Assembly: GCA_001803565.1 (NCBI GenBank)
Contig: MHDQ01000294.1
Span: 1-17,885, forward strand
Reading direction: 5' to 3'
Length of the DNA stretch: 17,885 bases
Origin: Nitrospinae bacterium RIFCSPLOWO2_12_FULL_45_22
GTDB taxonomy: Bacteria; 2-12-FULL-45-22
Within the stretch, counting starts at the first letter, position 1, and each line of letters starts with the position of its first letter. The position numbers and the translations under genes are program-made. Below the pieces are notes generated by a model. It was not told the DNA's origin and made no database searches. It worked only from the letters and a program-made list of their open reading frames with translations. Positions 1-7,686 of the stretch are shown in pieces.

Positions 1-1016
1 TCCTTCACTACAGATGCATTGCCGCCTATATTTGTCGTAATTATTGGAATTTTACATGCCATTGCTTCTAAGAGAGACAAGGGTAAGCCTTCTAAACGTA
101 ATGTAGGTAAAACAAATAAGTCAGCAGCATTTATGTAGTCAGGTAACATTTCGATGTCTATCATGCCGGCGAATATTACCTGATTTGCAACGCCTAATTG
201 GATAGCCAGCTTCTTTGCCTCTTCGAGAAAACTTCCTCCCCCTACAACCAAAAGACTGATATTTTTTTCACTTGCCATGAGAGATGGCAATAGTTTAATC
301 AATAAATGGAGACCTTTTTGCGGGGTTACATGACTCATGAATAAGATGGTTTTTTGTCCCAAAAGTTGAGGATATTTATCGATAATTCTTTGTCTGGCGG
401 TTTCATCCGGTTTAAATCTGTTTAAATCGACGCAATTGTAGATAACCGCGACCTTGTCTTGATTTATAAAGAACCACTTTTTTAAGGAATCCGCAACTTC
501 ATGGGCGGGTGCTATAATGACATCACTCACCCGGAAATTATAAAGTTCCCACCGAAGATAAGTATAGAAGAAAGAAACCACACTTTTGAATATACTTTTA
601 ATATCATTAGTGTAATTTAAAAATCTATTGATCTCAGATAGCATGACCCAGCCCTCATGTGCCTGAATCATAGTTATAATAGGAATATTTTTTCTTAATG
701 CTCTTTGTATGTCTGGGAATATAGGCTGTTGCGCGAAAATTAAATCAAATCTTTCCGTTTTATTTAAGTCTAAAAACTTTCTGTAACTTTCCTTAGCCCA
801 CCCATGCCTCGCTGAGCTAAACTTTGTGTGACGCAAATAATGTAGTTCGATGTTCCCTATCTTTTCAAATTCAATACCTCTGGGATTCTTGGAAGAAACG
901 ACGGTAATTTTGTGACCACGACTTGCCAAACCTTCGAGCAATAATTTTCCGTGATTTTCCATTCCACCCCGGAGCCCATGCCAATATGTAACAATCGAAA
1001 AAAAGCAAATGTTCAT
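1..1016 (-). CDS. GT4-family glycosyltransferase, C-terminus cut off by the window edge
   Basis: This is a retaining, nucleotide-sugar-dependent GT-B glycosyltransferase, expected to add a sugar to the growing lipid-linked glycan at the cytoplasmic face. Translating the minus strand from the ATG at 1014-1016 gives 338 uninterrupted codons to the left edge. Visible family marks are the N-terminal glycine-rich acceptor loop (RGGMENHG near residues 17-24), the central ILFMSHVTPQKGLHLLI segment (about 224-240) that opens the nucleotide-sugar-binding lobe, and the GT4 E-x7-E signature (E309 and E317 within EGLPLSLLEAMA), followed by PIITTNIGG. Roughly the last 40-60 residues are probably missing. 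The start codon overlaps the stop of the preceding methyltransferase by 4 bases (ATGA), indicating translational coupling. The sugar and linkage cannot be read from sequence. Family assignment is firm. Confidence 0.93.
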   Translation of the reverse strand, partial: MNICFFSIVTYWHGLRGGMENHGKLLLEGLASRGHKITVVSSKNPRGIEFEKIGNIELHYLRHTKFSSARHGWAKESYRKFLDLNKTERFDLIFAQQPIFPDIQRALRKNIPIITMIQAHEGWVMLSEINRFLNYTNDIKSIFKSVVSFFYTYLRWELYNFRVSDVIIAPAHEVADSLKKWFFINQDKVAVIYNCVDLNRFKPDETARQRIIDKYPQLLGQKTILFMSHVTPQKGLHLLIKLLPSLMASEKNISLLVVGGGSFLEEAKKLAIQLGVANQVIFAGMIDIEMLPDYINAADLFVLPTLRLEGLPLSLLEAMACKIPIITTNIGGNASVVK

Positions 1017-1681
1017 TTTTTGGGATAGCATTCCACAAAAATAGTTGAGCTGAATAGCTGCGGGAATTTTTTGGCGAAAAATTTCAGACGATCTCCATAA
1101 CCCCAACAACGATTTACGTGCAAACTTGAATCCGTCAACCTTTTTTCTATGTTCTTTAGGACAAATGCGTGAATATGTTCTGGATTGAAAATTTCGGGAT
1201 GTGGCAGAACACCTCTCAACAGTTGAAGGCGATAGCGCCAGTACGCGAGATTTGGTACCGAGATGAGAGCTTTTCCGGTAGGTTTTAATAGGCGATATAT
1301 TTCTCTAAGAATGTGGGTTACGTCATATACATGCTCGAGCACTTCCATACATAACACGGCATCATATTTGTTATCTTCCATGGGAACATCTTCCACATCG
1401 ATGTTTATGTTCCAGCATAAATCGTAGAACTGAGAAGCCTTTCTTAAGGCTTCTCTTGAGAAATCGAGACCGTGAATTTCAATTTTGGGACGTATCTCAT
1501 TAACCAGTTGCGCAAATACTCCTGTGCCACATCCAATATCCAATAGTATTTGAGGCCTGTTTTTTTCGACCCATGTTCTCGCAATCAAAGTTCTCGGGAG
1601 AGGATTTAAATTATTGCTTTCTATTTGACTTTCTGTCCAATGCTTGTCGTGTAATGATTTAGCTGTGAATGTTTTTCTCAT
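1013..1681 (-). CDS. SAM-dependent class I methyltransferase (Methyltransf_11 type)
   Basis: A 222-residue Rossmann-fold methyltransferase. SAM-binding motif I is LDIGCGTG at residues 47-54, the acidic ribose-binding position is D75 in the GLDFS segment, and the MEVLEH motif typical of Methyltransf_11/23 proteins follows near residue 113. A YRLLKPTGKALISVPN strand comes next. Length is normal for a stand-alone enzyme and there is no zinc ribbon. It lies 2 bases after the radical SAM gene and overlaps the GT4 gene by 4 bases, so it is an internal operon cistron. From context the likely substrate is a sugar or lipid-linked glycan (O-, N- or C-methylation), but sequence does not fix this. Five methyltransferases of this fold occur in the locus, and this one lies in the A+T-rich left portion. 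Confidence 0.9.
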   Translation of the reverse strand: MRKTFTAKSLHDKHWTESQIESNNLNPLPRTLIARTWVEKNRPQILLDIGCGTGVFAQLVNEIRPKIEIHGLDFSREALRKASQFYDLCWNINIDVEDVPMEDNKYDAVLCMEVLEHVYDVTHILREIYRLLKPTGKALISVPNLAYWRYRLQLLRGVLPHPEIFNPEHIHAFVLKNIEKRLTDSSLHVNRCWGYGDRLKFFAKKFPQLFSSTIFVECYPKK

Positions 1682-1683
1682 AG

Positions 1684-2667
1684 TTAAGAGGTCATATCTG
1701 TAATAATCCAGTTATGTTTACGGGAACTTCTAATTTTCTTCAAAGCCCATTGTGGGATAAACTTTTTAACGATTCTCCTGGGCGACCAATAAGGATCACT
1801 CTCCTCACAACGCTTGCATAGAAAATTCTCCGGCAGGTTTTTGTCATGGTAAATTTTATTTAAAATAGTGTGTAATCTGTTCCCAGTCCATATCTCATCA
1901 ATAGAAGATTCTTTTAGGTTACCAATAATAACCTCTCTATCCATATCGTGACAACATAGAAGGACGTCGCCATTAAAAGATATTACCATCTCAAAGAAAA
2001 CTCGCTCTGTTCGGCATCCCGCAATTCTTTTTTTAGAAATTTGCTTAATTCCTGGGACCAGACCGCATCTGGATAGAGCTTTACTTATGGTTACATGAAC
2101 CTGCCTTTCCCCCCAGTATTCAAGAACTTTTTTTTCTTCATCTGGCGGCCATTCAAATGAAACGGCGTTAATACTAATTTTTTCCGCAGGGTATTTTTCT
2201 AATAAATAATTAATATTCTTCATAGTATTTTCATAATTTAAATGCATGATTCTTTCGTAAACATCTTTGGTAAGCCCGTGAAAACTGATGTTAAACCTCC
2301 CGCTAAAACCTGCGTCAAGGAGAGAATTAAGAATATCGGGATAAAGTAGTGATGCATTGGTATTAAAATAAAGAAAGATTCCATGTTCGCTTGCATATTT
2401 GGTCCATTTGGCAATATCTTTTAGAATGAAAGGTTCGCCCATCTGGCAGTAGCCCAAAACGCCTTTAAATGAGTAGCTGTCCATCATCTGTGCATAATCA
2501 TCTATAATTTTTTTGTACAAATCCCACGGCATAATACCCATTGGATTTTTTTTGCTTAGTTGTGGGTAGGGACAAATTAAGCATTCCGCGTTACAATAAC
2601 TATGGATATCAACGAGGAGACCACTGGGATAAGGTAGCCCTCGTAACAAATTTCTTTTTTTATGCAT
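1684..2667 (-). CDS. Radical SAM protein with C-terminal SPASM-like cysteine domain
   Basis: A radical SAM enzyme: the Cx3Cx2C cluster (CNAECLIC) is at C25, C29 and C32 when counted from the ATG at 2667, and a GEP motif follows (MGEP near residue 77). The C-terminal third carries C218, a CC pair at 238-239 in GDVLLCCHD, the GNLKESSIDEIW segment and a final CxxC at 284-287. This is the usual SPASM/Twitch pattern that binds auxiliary Fe-S clusters. The reading frame also opens at a TTG at 2680-2682 (5 residues longer); neither start has a convincing Shine-Dalgarno, so I took the ATG. SPASM proteins are often peptide modifiers, but relatives are common in polysaccharide loci. No small precursor peptide is visible nearby, so a sugar or lipid-linked substrate is more likely here. 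The gene starts about 16 bases after the CDP-alcohol phosphotransferase gene. Confidence 0.88.
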   Translation of the reverse strand: MHKKRNLLRGLPYPSGLLVDIHSYCNAECLICPYPQLSKKNPMGIMPWDLYKKIIDDYAQMMDSYSFKGVLGYCQMGEPFILKDIAKWTKYASEHGIFLYFNTNASLLYPDILNSLLDAGFSGRFNISFHGLTKDVYERIMHLNYENTMKNINYLLEKYPAEKISINAVSFEWPPDEEKKVLEYWGERQVHVTISKALSRCGLVPGIKQISKKRIAGCRTERVFFEMVISFNGDVLLCCHDMDREVIIGNLKESSIDEIWTGNRLHTILNKIYHDKNLPENFLCKRCEESDPYWSPRRIVKKFIPQWALKKIRSSRKHNWIITDMTS

Positions 2668-2683
2668 ATTTTTCTTTTTCAAG

Positions 2684-3493
2684 CTATTTCATCAAAGATT
2701 TTTTTACTTTTAGTCCACGGTTGCAATAAATAGTCATGAGAAAGACCGCATGTAAAAAATAATAAAAAAAGTAGAACAACAGGTAAATATCAATGGATTT
2801 TACTACGAAAGCTATGACAAGTAGAATATAGTGTGTTTCCCTTACTCTCAGATTATGGACTATTATCCTGCCGGTATTGACGCTCAGAGAGTAATTGCCA
2901 CCGCCTGCCGCCCCGCTTTTATCCGCGCTGGCCTGTGTATTTACCGCCAGCTTATTCCACGGTTCCCTGAGCAAAACATCAAAAACATTTTCCACATATG
3001 CTGCATAGATGGATAAAAAAGAACTCAGGCCGCCTACCGCAAGCCATAAAATCGCGCCTTTATTTAACAGATCCGGCCAAATCAGCAAATTAGGATGGCG
3101 ATATGCCATAATTCCGACCACCCCCCAAAAACCCATGTCCGCCCAACCCATGAGGGAATCCAGAAACCAGCCATAAGGATTTTGAGTCTTCATGGAACGC
3201 GCGATATCTCCGTCAATGCAGTCAAATAAATTAAATAAAAGCAACAACCCTATTCCGGCCTCAAGCAACCGCAGACTAGCGCCCATTAAGCATACAAAAC
3301 CGCTCAAGGCGACAAATCCCGAAATCCAGGATGCCGCCTCGGAAGTCAGGCCCGCCCGTATGCTTATCCATGTGGCAAAAAAACCTGCAGGCCTGAACAA
3401 GAACCGGTTTAACAGCAGATAGCGTTCATAGCCATGTCTCTGCGAGTGCGCCTCTATTATTTCATGAAGCGTGGGGTATTTAACTTCAGCCAT
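2684..3493 (-). CDS. CDP-alcohol phosphotransferase-family membrane protein with an altered catalytic motif
   Basis: A 269-residue polytopic membrane protein with the CDP-alcohol phosphatidyltransferase signature D-x2-DG-x2-AR-x8-G-x3-D. Visible residues are D91, D94, G95, A98, R99, G108 and D112. The family motif normally ends D-x3-D, and the last Asp, generally taken as the catalytic base, is Gly116 here (DSLMG). Hydrophobic segments lie around residues 54-90, 117-150 and 220-260. Enzymes of this family move a phospho-alcohol group from a CDP-alcohol to an acceptor. In a glycan locus an acceptor sugar or lipid carrier is a reasonable inference, but no CDP-alcohol-forming cytidylyltransferase is in the window. 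The ATG follows the preceding TAA stop directly, with a clear GGAG Shine-Dalgarno 5 bases upstream of the start. The motif change leaves activity uncertain. Confidence 0.85.
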   Translation of the reverse strand: MAEVKYPTLHEIIEAHSQRHGYERYLLLNRFLFRPAGFFATWISIRAGLTSEAASWISGFVALSGFVCLMGASLRLLEAGIGLLLLFNLFDCIDGDIARSMKTQNPYGWFLDSLMGWADMGFWGVVGIMAYRHPNLLIWPDLLNKGAILWLAVGGLSSFLSIYAAYVENVFDVLLREPWNKLAVNTQASADKSGAAGGGNYSLSVNTGRIIVHNLRVRETHYILLVIAFVVKSIDIYLLFYFFYYFLHAVFLMTIYCNRGLKVKKSLMK

Positions 3494-4207
3494 TTAATCT
3501 CCTTTGTATGCCAAAACGGTTATGCTGCCGTCAAAATATTCGCCAAAAAACTTTTCGCCGACCAGGCGGCGAGCGAGCCTTCTCTTCCAGGACCTTTTGA
3601 ACTGCCCGCAGTTGAGATAAAAACTTATACCGGTAAAACTGGCGGCCTCAAAAAGGCCCTTTATATCCTTGCGGGTAAAATAATGCATATGCCCTCCGCC
3701 CCAGACGAAATTATCCGTGCTGGTGCGCGGAAATTCACCCGCGAACAAAAGCCGGGCCAGGTTCCTGAAATATCTGATGTTTGGAGTGGTAAGTACCAGA
3801 TGGCCGCCTGGCTTGAGTACCCGGTGGATCTCCTTAAGGGCAGCCAACGGGTCAGGCAAATGCTCTATCACTTCAAGGCAGACTATGGAGTTAAAATAAC
3901 GATCCTTCCACGGCAGCGGCCCTCCGGCGTCACCGGCAACAGCTTCCATGCCGCGCTCCTGTGCCTCGTTAACGGCTTCAGGCGCGATATCAATTCCATA
4001 AACATGTTCAAATTTAGCGCTTATACATGGATAGAAACTTCCGTCCCCGCAGCCTACGTCAAGCAGAGTTCCGCCTCCATTAAGGGCTGAGGCGGCAGCC
4101 TCAAAGATCTCACTACCGGGCACCACATCCCCTTTGTGGCCCGCCTTGGATACTCTGCCGCGTTCACGCCAATGTCGTTGGTACATATCCGCTGTTTTGT
4201 TGTTCAT
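3494..4207 (-). CDS. SAM-dependent class I methyltransferase
   Basis: A 237-residue class I methyltransferase. Motif I is LDVGCGDG at residues 49-56, the acidic ribose-contacting residue is D73 (GIDIA), LEVIEHLPDP is at 111-120, and HRVLKPGGHLVLTTPN at about 128-143 is the classic post-motif of Methyltransf_11/23 proteins. HMHYFT (173-178) matches the H-x-HYFT element often found in sugar- or quinone-type methyltransferases. There is no zinc ribbon. It sits 12 bases after the WbbL-like glycosyltransferase, and its TAA stop directly abuts the ATG of the CDP-alcohol phosphotransferase gene, so the three are very likely co-translated. The natural substrate is unknown; a glycan or lipid-linked intermediate is inferred from context. 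Confidence 0.9.
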   Translation of the reverse strand: MNNKTADMYQRHWRERGRVSKAGHKGDVVPGSEIFEAAASALNGGGTLLDVGCGDGSFYPCISAKFEHVYGIDIAPEAVNEAQERGMEAVAGDAGGPLPWKDRYFNSIVCLEVIEHLPDPLAALKEIHRVLKPGGHLVLTTPNIRYFRNLARLLFAGEFPRTSTDNFVWGGGHMHYFTRKDIKGLFEAASFTGISFYLNCGQFKRSWKRRLARRLVGEKFFGEYFDGSITVLAYKGD

Positions 4208-4219
4208 AAAAGCGTCCGT

Positions 4220-5149
4220 CTACTTCCCTGGCCAAAGCCAAAGCGGGCCGGACCCGGTTTTACCCAGAAAATAGTCAACCATAGCGGCCAGATAGGCCAG
4301 GGCCTTTTTTTTCCGCTCCGGCTCCGAGGATTTAAACAGCAGCCAGGCGATATCGCGCGCAAAGCCGGCAATTAACTTTATTCGTATCCCTGGCACGTGC
4401 GACCCGGCAAACAACAACTGGCCGCGGGTTTTATGGTAGGCATTGAGCGGAGAATCGTTTCCACCGGAAGAAGCCGAAACCTTGTGCCATATTTTAGCGG
4501 CAGGCGCGACAAAGTTGAGAAACCCGGCCTTTTTTGCCCTCAGGCACCAGTCCGTGTCTTCCCAGTATAGGAAAAACCGCTCGTCCAGCAGGCCTATTTT
4601 TTCTATCACGGCTTTTTTCACAAGCAGGGCGCAGCCAGTGATATAGTCGGATTCAGTAAGCACCGGCACCGCTGAGCTTTTTGCCAATTCGCCGGAACGC
4701 GGAAAAGTGAACTGATAACCCAGCGGGTCAAACACGGCCCCTGAAAAAGATATTCTTTCACGCTTGTCAAAGTAACGCACCTCTGGGCCCATCATAGCGG
4801 AAAGAGGATTTTTTTGGGCGGCCTCAATTAAAATATCCAGAAAATCCTCCCCGACCACAGTATCATCGTTCAGCAAAAAAACATATTCGGCCCCTTTTCT
4901 CAACGCGCGCTTTATGCCTATATTATTGCCCCCGGCGAAACCGAGATTTTTCCCGTTATGGATAATTTCAGAGAGCCTGCCGGAAAAAGGCGAAAGTCTT
5001 TTTTCAAGCTCCGCGTTTTCCGGGCCGTTATGAACAACAAAGATGTCAAAGTTCGCATAAGAAATCCTGCCGAGAGAAGTCAGGCATTCCAAAAGCCCGT
5101 CAACATCATTAAGGTGGAGTATTATTACTGAAACTTTGGGTTGTGTCAT
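4220..5149 (-). CDS. GT2-family glycosyltransferase, WbbL/rhamnosyltransferase-like
   Basis: A 309-residue inverting GT-A glycosyltransferase. The N-terminus has the VSVIILHLND nucleotide-binding strand and ends at the metal-binding NDDT motif (N94, D95, D96). The GFAGGNN loop at about 70-76 and the YWEDTDWCLRA segment (195-205), which holds the likely catalytic acid-base ED pair, are hallmarks of the WbbL-like subgroup; the conserved His (IWHK, H222) follows. Relatives include dTDP-rhamnose:lipid-linked-glycan rhamnosyltransferases, but the donor cannot be assigned and no dTDP-rhamnose genes are in the window. No transmembrane helices are evident, so it should act on the cytoplasmic face on a polyprenyl-linked acceptor. 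It lies between two methyltransferase genes with short gaps (47 bases upstream, 12 downstream). Confidence 0.92.
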   Translation of the reverse strand: MTQPKVSVIILHLNDVDGLLECLTSLGRISYANFDIFVVHNGPENAELEKRLSPFSGRLSEIIHNGKNLGFAGGNNIGIKRALRKGAEYVFLLNDDTVVGEDFLDILIEAAQKNPLSAMMGPEVRYFDKRERISFSGAVFDPLGYQFTFPRSGELAKSSAVPVLTESDYITGCALLVKKAVIEKIGLLDERFFLYWEDTDWCLRAKKAGFLNFVAPAAKIWHKVSASSGGNDSPLNAYHKTRGQLLFAGSHVPGIRIKLIAGFARDIAWLLFKSSEPERKKKALAYLAAMVDYFLGKTGSGPLWLWPGK

Positions 5150-5196
5150 ATCGCGCGTTTTTATTAAGATGGTTCCGCAAGTCCCAAACTAGAGCT

Positions 5197-5979
5197 CTAT
5201 TTTTGTGCAAAAACAAGCATTGCTTCTGAACGATTAGTCAGCACTGAAACCCAATTTATCAGCCTTTTGATAAAAGATTTTGGCCGACAACCGGAAACCG
5301 GGTAGTTTTCTTTCGCTTCAAAATAGATTACTTTAAAACCGGCAAGAATTAATAGTCTCTTGAGGGTTCCCGGAGTAAAATGCCAAACATGCTCTTCAGG
5401 CCTGAGTGACGGCCATTGGTTGCCCTGCAAGCCGGCCATGATACTGCCGATGTTAGGAACCCCGATGACAAGCAAACCGTCGTTTTTTAGTATCCGGCGG
5501 ACCTCCGCCAGAAGCTCCAGAGGAACGCTCACGTGTTCCAGAACATGATTAATAACGACAACATCGAAGGCTTCTGTCTCCAGCCGCGCATCTGCCAGAG
5601 GCCCCATCAACACATCCAACCCCATTTCCTCTCTAGCGAAAGCCACGGCCCACTCAGAAACCTCCACCCCCTTCACGGTAAAGCCACGCTTCACCGCTAC
5701 AGACAACAACGCCCCGACCCCGGCCCCCACATCAAGCAATTTGCCTTCCCGCTTGAAACGGATAACTTTGTCTAAAAGCCCTTCAAACATGGCACAGAAT
5801 TCGTCCCAGCGCCCCACATATTGGTTTTTTCCGGAAAAATAGCCCTCGGCATAGGAGGTCATCTCCTGTTTGAAGTCGGCGGTATAAATAATGCCGCACT
5901 CTGCGCATTTTACCAGCCGGTGACCGCCTGTATTCAATACGGCGGCGTTGGTTCCACTGCCGCACAAGCCACAAGTCAT
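5197..5979 (-). CDS. Zinc-ribbon class I methyltransferase
   Basis: A methyltransferase of about 260 residues. Counted from the ATG at 5979, it opens with a CxxC...CxxC zinc ribbon (C3, C6, C25, C28). A Rossmann core follows with motif I LLDVGAGVG (about 81-89), acidic E106 (GVEVS), INHVLEHV near 143, RRILKNDGLLVIGVPN, and EEHVWHFTPGTL near 196. An upstream GTG (5986-5988) would add three residues. I prefer the ATG because TGGAGGGG lies about 8 bases upstream and it gives a 4-base ATGA overlap with the glycosyltransferase, as at other junctions here. It shares architecture with the methyltransferase at 6814-7686, and the two flank a GT2 gene. This family usually modifies sugars or sugar-nucleotides in O-antigen loci; the exact substrate is unknown. 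Confidence 0.9.
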   Translation of the reverse strand: MTCGLCGSGTNAAVLNTGGHRLVKCAECGIIYTADFKQEMTSYAEGYFSGKNQYVGRWDEFCAMFEGLLDKVIRFKREGKLLDVGAGVGALLSVAVKRGFTVKGVEVSEWAVAFAREEMGLDVLMGPLADARLETEAFDVVVINHVLEHVSVPLELLAEVRRILKNDGLLVIGVPNIGSIMAGLQGNQWPSLRPEEHVWHFTPGTLKRLLILAGFKVIYFEAKENYPVSGCRPKSFIKRLINWVSVLTNRSEAMLVFAQK

Positions 5980-6833
5980 TGCCTCCACCCCTCCAGGACA
6001 GCCTGCCTTATCCGCTCATATACCGCACTTACCGGCTCATTGAGAAACTCACGTTTTTCCCAAAGCTTGATATACGAAAGCGCTTGATAAAAGGCCATCA
6101 TAAGGCAAAGTGAAAACCCCCGCACCCCGCCCTTGTAACCCTTTCCTTTGAAAAAGCGGCGATAAAATTCGCACAATACCGCCTTAAAAAGAAGGTAAAA
6201 AGAAAACTTTACTCCTTTATCAAAGAGATGCTGCGCCTCAACATTTGTATACCTGTTCAATTTTTCCACGAAATGGGCACTGTCGGTATAATTGAAATGA
6301 GCGATACAGTTTTCTTCCTTAATTGCTAGACCGATCACGCGAGCATCGGCGGCCCTCTGCATGTAGCCATGGATGGTTTCGGTAAAGGTGATCTTTCCGC
6401 GACGGAAAAAACGTGGCAGGGGAGTATACCCCCACCCGCTGTGCCTGACACAAGCACCCATGATGTAGTGCCTAAACGGAATTTCCACAATATCCGCCTC
6501 ATTTTTCTCTGCAATCGCCTTGAGGGCCGTGCTCAGTGTTTTTGGCACCATCTCATCGGCGTCAACGATAAGAATCCATTCGCCGGTCGCCTGTTCAACG
6601 GCACATTTTTTGCCAATATCGAATGCCAACACCATGGGATGACTGTAAATGCGGTCGGTATACTCCCGGGCAATCTCAACTGTTTGGTCGCCGCTCTCCA
6701 TATCCACAACGATGATTTCATCGCACCAGCGCACGGTCTCCAGGCAGTAGCGGATATTGTGCTCCTCATTGCGGGCGAGGATGACCGCGGATATCCGCGG
6801 CGTTTTTATTTTATTAGTTGGTTTTGATTGCAT
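5976..6833 (-). CDS. GT2-family glycosyltransferase (LPS core WaaE/KdtX-like)
   Basis: A GT-A glycosyltransferase of about 285 residues. ISAVILARNEEHNIRYCLE opens the nucleotide-binding domain, IIVVDMESGDQT is the second strand, and DADE (D91, D93) is the metal-binding DxD-type motif. EIPFRHYIMG and a C-terminal amphipathic/basic region (FYRRFFKGKGYKGG) resemble the WaaE/KdtX-like subgroup that adds a sugar to LPS core or lipid-linked glycans. A TTG nine bases upstream (6840-6842) is an alternative start with AAGGCGGG before it; the ATG has GAGG only 3 bases away, so the start is not settled. The 5' end overlaps the preceding methyltransferase by 20 bases (29 with TTG), and the stop overlaps the next gene by 4 bases. 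The donor sugar cannot be predicted. Confidence 0.9.
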   Translation of the reverse strand: MQSKPTNKIKTPRISAVILARNEEHNIRYCLETVRWCDEIIVVDMESGDQTVEIAREYTDRIYSHPMVLAFDIGKKCAVEQATGEWILIVDADEMVPKTLSTALKAIAEKNEADIVEIPFRHYIMGACVRHSGWGYTPLPRFFRRGKITFTETIHGYMQRAADARVIGLAIKEENCIAHFNYTDSAHFVEKLNRYTNVEAQHLFDKGVKFSFYLLFKAVLCEFYRRFFKGKGYKGGVRGFSLCLMMAFYQALSYIKLWEKREFLNEPVSAVYERIRQAVLEGWRQ

Positions 6834-7686
6834 AAACCTCAATAAGCCCGCCTTTTTTCATTTTCCACCACATTCTCTGTAATAATAAAATCGGTACAAA
6901 AATTATTCCGGTTAGGTTAAGCAGTCTTTGCAGCGCCCTGCCTATGAGCCCGTTTATCCGGTAAGCAGCCATAAGGTTGTTGCTGAAATCCCTGGCCGGC
7001 TCCCAGGTCTTAATTTCTTTAACGGCAAATCCATGTGAAAGCAAAAATCTTATCATAGTTTCCGGCGTGAAATGATATAAATGGTCCGGGGGAGTCAGCC
7101 AATGCCATTTACTTTTTGTAAGTTCAGCCATCAGGCTGTTAAAATTTGGAGACTGCAAAATAAGGAGTCCGTTATTTTTCAGTATTCTTCTTACTTCAAC
7201 CAAAAAGCCATGCATGTCCGGAACATGCTCCAACACATCAAACAGCGTGATAATATCAAATGTCTTATCAGAAAACCCGATATCTTCAATACATTTCGAA
7301 TAGATATCAAGATGAAACTTTTCTCTGCCATACGCTGCGCAGCCTTCATTCAGTTCAACCCCTTTAACATCAAACCCCGCCTGTTGGGCCGCTTTCATAA
7401 AAAAACCGATATTGCATCCGATATCCAGCAGTTTCCCACTCCCTTCCAATTTTTTAATATTCCTGATATACCCCTCATATCTCTTTTTAAAGTCATCCTG
7501 CCGTGATAGATATACACGAATTCTTTGTTCAACATCATATACGCCCTTATTTAATTCTATTAAATCCTCTTTCGCGGGAAACGGCGCTGTAACCCCAATT
7601 CCGCACACTCTGCATTTCAATATGGAATATGTTTCCACCTTACACCATTCAATAAAGGATATTTCACCGCAAATAGGGCATTTCAT
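6814..7686 (-). CDS. Zinc-ribbon class I methyltransferase
   Basis: A 290-residue protein with an N-terminal CxxC...CxxC zinc ribbon (C3, C6, C25, C28). Class I methyltransferase motifs follow: LLDIGCNIG (86-94), acidic E111 (GVELN), LFDVLEHVPD (about 148-157), RRILKNNGLLILQSPN (166-181) and DHLYHFTPET (201-210). The C-terminus has a hydrophobic stretch (about 255-275) followed by basic residues, suggesting peripheral membrane contact. It looks like a divergent paralogue of the 5197-5979 protein, with the same ribbon spacing and the same HFTP element. It overlaps the B12 radical SAM gene by 4 bases (ATGA) and the GT2 gene by 20 bases or more. A glycan-related methylation role is inferred from context only. 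Confidence 0.91.
   Translation of the reverse strand: MKCPICGEISFIEWCKVETYSILKCRVCGIGVTAPFPAKEDLIELNKGVYDVEQRIRVYLSRQDDFKKRYEGYIRNIKKLEGSGKLLDIGCNIGFFMKAAQQAGFDVKGVELNEGCAAYGREKFHLDIYSKCIEDIGFSDKTFDIITLFDVLEHVPDMHGFLVEVRRILKNNGLLILQSPNFNSLMAELTKSKWHWLTPPDHLYHFTPETMIRFLLSHGFAVKEIKTWEPARDFSNNLMAAYRINGLIGRALQRLLNLTGIIFVPILLLQRMWWKMKKGGLIEVYAIKTN

Noticed and set aside
3434-4090. Plus-strand open frame of 218 codons
   Set aside because: It is antisense to a methyltransferase with intact motif I and post-motifs, and its product has no identifiable domain.
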